A stretch of DNA of 64,000 nucleotides from contig JARFJB010001965.1 of assembly GCA_036346205.1 (NCBI GenBank), forward strand, positions 1,050,001 through 1,114,000, given 5' to 3'. Of the stretch, positions 55,263-64,000 are shown one piece after another. The DNA comes from Vesta saturnalis (Eukaryota; Arthropoda; Insecta; Coleoptera; Lampyridae). Numbering within the stretch: position 1 is the stretch's first letter; each line of letters starts with the position of its first letter. The notes beneath the pieces are model-generated. The model did no database searches, was not told the origin of the DNA, and was given only the letters and a program-made list of their open reading frames with translations. Made by a program: the position numbers and the translations under genes.

Positions 55263-57397
55263 GCATGGTGGGAGGTGGTGTGGTGTGTGGTGTGGTGTGT
55301 GAGCGTTGAGCGTGTGAGCGTGTGAGCGTGTGGGAGTGTGTGAGCGTGTAGTGTGGGTGTGTGAGCGTGTGAGCGTGTGAGCGTGTGAGCGTGTGAGCGT
55401 GTGAGCGTGTGAGCGTGTGGTGTGTGGTGTGTGTGTGAGTGTGTGAGTGTGTGAATGTGTGACTGTGTGGTGTGTTATAGTTGTGTGTGTGTGTGTGTGT
55501 GTTATTTGTTTTGTTTTTGTTTATTATGTGTATGTATTGTTTTGTATATGTGTTGTGTATATTATATATATGTTATATTTTGTATATTTATTGTATGTAT
55601 TATTATGTATTATATATATGTGTATTTATATGTATATGTATGTTGTATTGTCTTTGCGTATGGTATTGTGTCATATGTGTCATGTTGTATGTCGTGTGCG
55701 TGCGTTACGTGTGCATGTCGTTGTCGTTGTTACGTTGCTGTACGTATGCGTAGTACGTATGCGTTCGTTGCATGCATGTGCGTTGTGTCGTTGTGCGTAT
55801 GCGTACGTATGCGTGTGTATGCGTATGCGTGCGTAGGTGACGTGTGCGATGTGTATGCGTATGATGTAGTTGTTGCGTTGCGTTGTGTTGCGATGTTGCA
55901 TGTGCGTGTGCGTATGTTGCGTATGCGTTGCGTTGGTGTGATCGTGTCGTTGCGTGTGTGTGTGTGGTATGCGTGTGCGTTTGTTTGTTATATGTGTGTT
56001 GTGTGTGTGTATGTACTGATGTGTATGTGTGTTGCGTGTTGCGTATGTGTGTATGCGTTGTGTGTATGTGTATGTGTATGTATTGTGTATGTGCGTATGT
56101 ACGTGTGCATGTACGTTGCGTATGCGTGTGCGTGTTGCGTATGCGTATGCGTGTGCGTATGTAATGTATGTGTATGTGTTGTCGTGTGATGTGTTGTCGT
56201 ATGTGTATGGTTGCTGTAGTATGCGATGTGTCGTATGCGTACGTGTGCGTGCGTCGTATGCGTGTTGTATGTGTAGTGTTGTGTATTGTGTGGTGTACGT
56301 ATGTGTGTTTGTGCGTGTGTTGTCGTTGCGTATTGCGTGCTTGCGTATGCTGTCGTTGTGTGTCGTATGGATGTGGTGTACGTATGCGTTTTCGTATGCG
56401 TTGTACGTTGCATGTACGTCGTTGCGTATGTGCGTGTATGTTGTGTATGTTGTTGTATGATGTGTGTGTCATGTGTTGTGTACATGTATGTATGTATGTG
56501 TATATGTGTGTATTGTGTATATATGTGTATGTATATGTATATATATATGTATATATGATGTATATGTATATATGTATATATGTATATATATGTGTGTATA
56601 TGTATGTGTATTGTATATGTTATATTATGTATATATATGTATGTATATATATATATGTGTATGTAGTATGCGTTAGTATGCTGTACATGTAGTATACGTA
56701 TGTACGTATGCGTGTATGTGCGTATGTGTGTGTGTCATGTGCGTATGCGTGTACGTATGATGTGCGTGTGCTGTGCGTAGTTGCATGTACGTGTGCGTGT
56801 GCGTATGTTGTACGTATGCGTGTGCGTTGTGTGTATGTACGTATGCGTGTGCGTGTGTCGTGTGTGCGTGTGCGTGTGCGTGTGCGTGTGCGTGTGCGTG
56901 TGCGTGTGTGTCGTGTGCGTGTGCGTGTGCGTTGTGCGTGTGCGTGTGCGTGTGCGTGTGCGTTGTGCGTGTGCTGTGTGTGTGTGTGTATGTGTGTGTG
57001 TGTCGTGTATGTGAGTGTAGTGTACGTAGTGCGTATATGTTGGATGTAGGTATGTGTAGTATGTACGTGTACGTGGTATGTGTGCGTGTGTATGTGTATG
57101 TGTATGTATGTGTATGTGTATTGTATGTGTGTACGTTGTGTGTATGTGTTGTATTGCTTGTATGTATTGTATTGTATGTCGTATGTGTTGTATGTATATA
57201 TATTGTGTATGTATTATGTATTATTATATGTATATTATATTATTTATTATGTATAATGTGTTGCATGTATGTTACATGTACGTATGCGTGTACTATGTAC
57301 GTATGTCGTATGCAGTTATACGTATGCTATGTATGTATATATATATATATATATGTATATATTATATATATCATGTATATATATATGTTATATATGT

Positions 57398-57490
<93 letters not shown>

Positions 57491-58310
57491 TATATATGTA
57501 GTATGTATATATATGTATATATTACAGTGCTATGTATTAGTATAGATGTATGTGTATGGTATGTATGTAGTATGATGTAGTGTCGTATTATGCGTATGCG
57601 TATGCGTATGCTGTACTTACGTATGCTATGTAGCATGTATGTATGTACGTATGCGATATGTATGTAGTAGTGATGTACGATGGCGTATGCGTATGTACGT
57701 ATGCGTGTAGTGCGTATGCGTATGCATGTGTGTAGCAGTTATGCATGTCGTATGTGTACGTTCGTATCGTATTGTTGTATATGTGTATTGTTGTACATGT
57801 AGTGTATGTATTTGTATGATATGCATGTACGTTGCATGTATCGTATGCGTGTGCGTAATGTGATGTGCGTAGTCGTATCGTATGCGTATGCGTGTTGTGT
57901 TATGGATGTGTAATGTGTGTGTGTACGTATGTGTGTAGTATGTGATTATGTAGTATGATGTATGTGATTGTATGTATATTATGATGTTGTGTTGTATTGT
58001 GTACTGTATGGTATGTAATGTACGTGTGCGTATGCGTATAATGTATAGCGTATGCGTATGTCGTATATGTGTTGATATGTGTATTATATGCATGTATGTA
58101 TGTCGTTATGTATGCGTGTAGATGCATGTGCGTGTACGTATGTCGTATGACATGTTGCGTATGCGTGTGCTGTATGCGTATCGTATGCGTATATTATTAT
58201 GTTGTATATGGTGTGTGTATGTGGTATTGATGTGTGTGTCGTTATGTGTGTATGTAGTTGGTGTGGTATTATGCATTATAGTATGGTGTACGTTATGGTA
58301 TGTATGTGGT

Positions 58311-58349
<39 letters not shown>

Positions 58350-60133
58350 TTTTTTTTTTTTTTGTTTTTTTTTTTTTGCTGTACGTATACGTATGTGCAT
58401 AGTACGTATCGTATGTATATATTATGCGTATGTGTATGTGTATTGTGGTGTGGTGTGGTGCGTATGCGTATGTGTGGTATGGTACGTATGCGTATTATGT
58501 GTCGTATGCGTATTGCTTGCGTATCGTATGTTGTTGTGTGTATGTGTGTTATGTGCTGATGTGCTGTGCGTGTGCGTGTACGTGTGCGTGTGTGTGTGTG
58601 TGTGGTTGTGCGTGTGCGTGTGCGTTGGTGTCGTGTGCGTGTGCTGTGCGTGTTGCGTGTGCTGTGCGTGTGCGTGTGTGTTGGTGTGGTGTGTGTGTGT
58701 GTGTGGTGTGTGTGTGTGTGTGGTGTGTATGTGTTGTGTGTGTAGTAGTATGTGTTGGTGTATGTAGCGTGTAAGCGTATTCGTATTATCGTGATATGCG
58801 TGTACGTGTATGAGTAAATTATATAGTGTTGATGTGAATACGTTGATATGTAGTGTAGTGATGATGTGTATGTGATGTATATGTATATGTAGTATGTGAC
58901 TGTATGTAGTGTATATAGTAGTGTATGCAAATATGTCGTATGTATGTTTATATATGTTATGATATGTAGTGTATATGTATATGTATATATGTATGTATAT
59001 ATGATATGTTATGATATATATATATATATATGTAGTGATGTGTAGTATATCATGTATGATATATATATTATATGTATATGTTTATATGATGTATAGCATG
59101 TGACGTATATATCGTTGCTGTCATGTACGTATACATGTACGTATACGATATATAGTATGCGTATGCGTATGCGTATACGTATGATGTATAGGTATGTGTG
59201 TGCTATGTATATGTGTGACATGTACGTGGTATGTATATGTCATATACGTATTGTATGATACGTATGATGTATATGTTATGTATGTAGTATATTGATGTGT
59301 GTATGATGTAGTTAGTATATAGTATGTATATGTTATGTGTATGTATATATGTTATGTATATATGCGTATGCGTATGTAAGTCATGCATGTCATGTATAGT
59401 ATACTGTACGTATGTGCGTTGTACGTAATGTACGTATGCGTAGTATAGTATGATGTGTATGTGTATGTGTATGCATGTATGTAAGTATGTATGATATGTA
59501 TGCTTCAGTACGTATGTGTATGCGTCGTAGTGTGTACATGTAGTATACGTATGTATGTATGTATGTGTTGATGTGTATACGTGTAGTGTGCGTTGTATAT
59601 TTGTAGTGTGATGTGTATAATATATGTCATGTCGTATGATGTCATGTGGTATGAGTGTATATGAATGTTGTATAGTTATATGGTATACGTATCTATTTAT
59701 GTGTATCATATGTAGTGTAGTATGTATGCGTTGGTGTCGTATTGTTGGTTGTGTGTCATATGTGTATCGTATGTTGTTATGTATGTGTGTATGTTATGTA
59801 TATGTGTATATGTATGTGTGCTATGACGTTGCGTGTTTGCTATGTGTACGTATTGTACGTTGCGTTTCGTCTGCGTATGCGTTGTCTGTGCGTTGTGCGT
59901 TGCGTGTGCGTGTTACGTGTGCGTGCGTTCGTGTGCGTGTGCGTATGCGTATGCGTGTGCGTATCGTATTGTGTGCGTTGTGTATGTGTGTTGTGTGTGT
60001 GTGTTGTGTGTGTGCGTGTGCTGTCGTGTACGTATGCGTGTGTGTGTGTGTGGTGTGTGTGTGTGTCTGTGTTGTGCGTTTGTATCGTGTGCGTGTGCGT
60101 ATGCGTGTACGTATGCGATGCGTGTGATGCGTG

Positions 60134-60170
<37 letters not shown>

Positions 60171-60715
60171 GTATGTGTGTGTGTGTGTGTGCGTATGTGT
60201 ATGTGCGTGTACGTGTACGTATACTGTGCGTGTAGTGTATGTGTGCGTGTACGTGTGATCGTGTACGTGTATGTATGTGTGTATGTGTGTATGGTGATAT
60301 ATATATATATATATATATATATTATTATATATATATATGTATATTTTTATTATTTTATTTATATGTATATGTATAATATTGTATATATATTTATATGTAT
60401 TATTTAAATGTATTTGGTGTCGTTTGTATTGCATGTGTATGTGGTGTGTATACATCGTTTTTGCATGTGTATGCTTGTGTGCGTGCGTTGTTGCGTGTGC
60501 GTGTTGCGTGTTCGTGTGTGTGGTGTGTGTTGGTGTGTGTCTTGTTGCGTGTGCGTGTGCTTGTGTGTGTGTGTGTGTGTCGTGTGCGTATGTGCGTGTG
60601 CGTGTGCTGTATGTCGTGTGTGTCGTTGTGTAGTATGCGTTGCGTGTGCGTGTGCGTGTGCGTGTGCGTATGTGTGTATGCGTGTGCATGTGCGTGTGCG
60701 TATGTAGTGTGTATG

Positions 60716-60752
<37 letters not shown>

Positions 60753-61120
60753 TGTGTGTACGTGTGTGTGTGTGTGTGTGTGTGCGTGTACGTTGTACGT
60801 TGTGTGTACGTGTATAGGGTGTATGATGTGTACGTGTATGTGTATATGTATGTGTATGTATGTGTATGTATGTATGCATGATGTGTATGTGTATGTATAT
60901 ATGTATGATGTATGTATATATATTATGTATAGTATGTTATGTGTATATGTGTATATATATATTATATATATATATATATGTGTATATATAGTATATGATA
61001 TAGTAGTATATATATATATAGTGTGATGTGTATATTAGTGATATATATGATATATATATGTAGTATTTATATGTATATATATATGTGATATATATTGTAT
61101 TATATGTATATATATAGTAT

Positions 61121-61151
<31 letters not shown>

Positions 61152-62711
61152 GTATGTATATGTATATATGTATATGTATATATTATATGTATGTTGTATG
61201 TATATATTATGTATATCGTATGACTTGCGTATATACGTATGCATGTGTGTGTATTTGTATTGCGTATCGTATGCGTATACGTATGATGTTTAGTACATGT
61301 GCGTGTACGTGTATGCATGTGTGTATGTGTAGTGGTACGTATGCTGTATGCGTATCGTGTAGTCGATGCGTGATGCTATAGTATACGTGTAGCGTAGTGC
61401 GTGTATGTGTATGTATGTGCGTGTGTACGTGTGCAGTGTGCGTATGTCGTGTGCGTAGTAGTATGCGTATGCGTATGCGTAGTGCGTATGCGTATGCGTG
61501 TGCTTGTGCGTGTGTGTCGTATGTGCGTGTGCGTATGCGTGTGCGTGTCGTGTGTGCGTATGCGTGTACGTGTGTGTGTCGTGTGCGTGTGCTGTCAGTG
61601 TACGTAGTGCGTGTCAGTGATGTGTGCTGTGCATGTGATGCGTATGGTGTGGTGTATGTATATTATGCATATCGTATGTATGTAGTATATGTTAGTATAA
61701 TATGTATGCATGTATGTATGTCGTATATGTATTGCTAGTGCATGTACGTATTTGTGCATGTCTATATGTACGTATGCTAGTATGTTACGTATGCATGTTA
61801 TACTGTATGTACATGTATGCTTAGTATACGTATGACTGATGCGTAATGTATAGTATTATGTATAGTGTATGTATGTTATTGTATGAGTGATGCGTGTAGT
61901 ATGTGTAATGTGCTGTATGTATATGTATGTATGTGTATATATGTATATTATTATGTTGTGATGTGTGTGATATGTATTGTGTATGTGTGCATGTGTATGT
62001 CATGTGCTGTACGTGTGATGTACGTGTGCGTATGCGTGATGCGTGTGCGTGTGCGTATGCGTGTGCGTGTCGTGTATGTGCGTTGATATGCGTATGCGTG
62101 TGCGTATGCGTGTTGCGTGTTGTGTGATCGTGTCGTTGGTGTGCGTGTGCGTATGCGTGTTATGTGCGTGTCGTATTCGTATGCATGTGCGTGTGCGTGT
62201 GCTATTATATGTGATGTATGTGTGTATATATGTATATGTATGTATATATGTTATTTGTGTATGTGTTTTATATGTTTTTTTATGTGTATTATTGTTATGT
62301 TGTGATTATTGTTATTATTTTATATTTTTTGTGTATGTTGTTTGTTGTTTATGTTGTGTGTATTTGTTTTTTTGTGCTGTGTGTAGTTGTATTGGTGTAC
62401 GTTGTTGTGTGCGTTGGCCTTGCGTTGCATGTCGTTGCGTGTGTGTGTGTGTTATGTGCGTGTGTTGCGTGTGCGTGTGTGTGTTGTGCGTGTGCGTGTG
62501 CGTGTTGCGTAGCGTATGGTATGTCGTTGCGTATCGTCGTGTGCGTATGCGTTGTGCGTTCGTGTGCGTGGTGTATGTGGTGTGGTGTGTGTATATTTGT
62601 GTGGGTGTGCGTGTGCGTGTCGTGTGCGTGTGTGTGTGTGCGTGTGCGTGTTGTTATGTTTGTGCGTGTGGTGTGCGTGTGCGTTGTGCGTGTGTGCGTG
62701 TGCGTGTGCGT

Positions 62712-62752
<41 letters not shown>

Positions 62753-62950
62753 GCGTGTGTGTTGTGTGTGTGTGTGTTGTATGTGGTGTGTGTGGTGTGT
62801 ACGTTGTGTGATTTCGTGTATGTACGTATGTGTATGTACGTGTACGTGTACGTGTGGTGTTAGTGGTATGTTGTTGGTATGTATTGTGTGTGTGTGTGTG
62901 TGTTGTTGTTATTGGTATGTAGTATTGTACTGTGTTATATGGTTGTATTG
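55263..62950 (+). repeat. 7.7-kb alternating pyrimidine-purine low-complexity block
   Basis: After the CA tract the plus strand becomes T/G-rich and stays so for about 7.7 kb. Sub-blocks: GTGTGAGC octamers (55299-55420), TATG and TATA mixtures (55550-55640, 56480-56660, 57180-57560, 58900-59400, 60900-61210), GCGTATGCGTGTGCG mixtures (55690-56460, 56700-57000, 59830-60120, 61390-61640, 62010-62200), (TG)n runs (60138-60168, 60719-60784, 62725-62748) and (TA)n at about 57407-57480. Nearly every step alternates pyrimidine and purine. No RNA gene, transposon or real protein was recognised within it. Confidence 0.93.
58313..58378 (+). repeat. T homopolymer with two G interruptions
   Basis: About 36 T, then G, about 15 T, G, and about 13 T. 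It is the only long homopolymer in the alternating block before 63030. Confidence 0.95.
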
Positions 62951-64000
62951 AGTTATGTGTATATATATGTATTTGTATTTTATATATGTTATATTATATT
63001 ATGTATATATATATATATTATATATTTATGTTTTTATTTTTTTTTTTTTTTGTTTTGTGTTTTTTTGTTTTTTTTTTTTTTTTTTTGTTTTGTTTTTTTT
63101 TTGTTTTTTGTTGGTTTTTTTTTTTTTTTTGTTTTTTTGTCTTGCGTTTTGCGGGTATTGTGTTTTTGTGTGTTGGTGTGGTGTGTGTGGGTGTGTGTGG
63201 TTTGTTGGTGTGGTGTGTGTTGTGTTGTGGTGTGTGTGTGTGGGGGTTGGTGGTGTGGGTTGGTTGGTTGTTGGTTGGTTTGTGTTGTTGTTTTGGAGGT
63301 TGTGTGTGTTTGGTGTGTGTTGTTTGTGTCGTGTGGTGTTTTGTGTGGGTGTGTTTTTTGTGTGTGTGTTTTTTTGGTGTTTTTTTGGTGTTTTGGTTTT
63401 TTTGTTTGTGTTGTTTTTTTTTTTTTTTTTGGTGTTTGGTTTTTTTTGTTTTTTTTTTGTTTGTGTGTGTTTTTTTTGTTTTGTTTGTTTTTGTTTGTGT
63501 GTTGGTGTTGGTGTGGTTGTTGTTGGTTGGTGTGGTTGGTTGTTGCGGTGTGGTGTGCGTGTGCGTTTGTGTTTGCTTGTTTGGGGTGTGTGTGTGTGTG
63601 TGTGTGGTCGTTGGGGTTGTGGTGTGAGCGTGTGAGCGGTGTTTTGTGTTTTACGTTTGTGGTGTATTTTGGCGTGTGTGTGAGCGTGTGGGTGTGGGTT
63701 GGATGGTTTGTGTGGTGTGGTGTGTGTGGTGTGTGGTTGGTTTTGTGTGATTGGTGTGTGTTTTTTGTGTTGTGTGTTGTGTGTGTGTTGTGTGTTGTGT
63801 GGTGTGTGTGGTGTGTGTGTGTGTGTGTGTTGTTTGTGTGTTGGTGTGGTGGTGTGTGGTGGTGTGGTGTGGTGTGTGTGTGTGGTGTTGTGGTGTGGTT
63901 TTTGTTTTTTGTTTTTTTGTTTTTTTTGGTTGTTTGTTGTGGTTTGGTTTTGGGTTTTATTTTTTTTTGGTTTGGTGTGGTTGTTTTTTTTTTTTTGTTT
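62951..64000 (+). repeat. T/G-only low-complexity stretch to the window end
   Basis: After a short TATATG run, poly-T tracts with single G (63030-63140, 63410-63480, 63895-64000) alternate with GGTTGGTTGG, GTGGTGTG and (TG)n sequence. A and C almost disappear. GTGTGAGCGTGTGAGC returns at 63624-63640 and GTGTGAGCGTGTG at 63678-63690. The repeat continues past the window edge. Confidence 0.93.

Noticed and set aside
55044..63635. Dozens of overlapping open frames of up to 300 codons made of Cys/Val/Arg or Thr/His/Tyr
   Set aside because: All arise from alternating TG/TA/CG sequence read in every frame of both strands. Codon choice is dictated by the repeat and there is no start context or domain.
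55263..64000. Telomeric repeat array
   Set aside because: No (TTAGG)n or other fixed short telomere unit is present. The text has no constant period.

Overview
The window reads as repeat-dense, AT-rich nuclear DNA from an arthropod, most likely an insect (a beetle would fit, but that is only a guess from the mix of elements). Evidence: non-LTR retrotransposons of the Jockey, I and CR1-like types, a Penelope-like element with inverted pseudo-LTRs, PIF/Harbinger, Tc1 and mariner transposases, tRNA-derived SINEs, GT-AG introns inside transposon genes, long microsatellites, and no operon-like gene packing. I found no complete host protein-coding gene. Almost every convincing coding segment belongs to a decayed mobile element; two or three short exon-like segments between 22.3 and 26.3 kb are the only host-gene candidates.

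Layout. 1-3.2 kb: AT-rich, no gene. 3.2-6.0 kb: Jockey-type LINE on the minus strand. 6.0-8.0 kb: degenerate repeats, then a graded microsatellite (TA, then CTGTCCGT, then TG). 8.7-9.5 kb: two inverted arrays of an ACCGAAA motif. 12.6-13.6 kb: broken repeat-borne protein ending in a GGGT/GCGT microsatellite. 13.7-16.8 kb: Harbinger transposase with a 2.05-kb intron that holds a mariner fragment and a tyrosine-recombinase fragment. 18.9-20.65 kb: DD41D mariner with long terminal inverted repeats and a 66-bp intron. 21.4-21.7 kb: tRNA-Ala-derived SINE. 22.3-26.3 kb: possible isolated host exons. 26.5-27.95 kb: TIR-bounded DDE transposon. 28.7 kb: tRNA-like gene. 31.35-32.9 kb: palindromic SINE pair, MITE, Penelope tails. 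32.95-38.64 kb: nearly full-length I-type LINE, minus strand. 38.6-42.7 kb: three LINE fragments. 43.8-44.5 kb: GA repeat and minisatellite. 44.7-47.4 kb: Penelope-like cluster. 47.5-49.35 kb: second Jockey copy carrying a Tc1 patch. 49.5-52.2 kb: second mariner interrupted by a Tc1 element. 52.2-54.9 kb: little. 55.1-64.0 kb: an enormous low-complexity block, mostly alternating pyrimidine-purine on one strand, ending in a T/G-only stretch.

The genes do not form a pathway; the region is a graveyard of layered insertions whose order can be partly read: Tc1 after mariner at 51 kb, Tc1 patch after Jockey at 48.6 kb, and probably mariner and recombinase fragments after Harbinger at 14-16 kb. The most unusual items are the intron-bearing DD41D mariner, the inverted Penelope pseudo-LTRs with a hammerhead-like motif, the head-to-head SINE palindrome, and the giant alternating pyrimidine-purine block. 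Long open frames across 6.5-8.0 kb and 55-64 kb are by-products of stop-free repeats, not genes.
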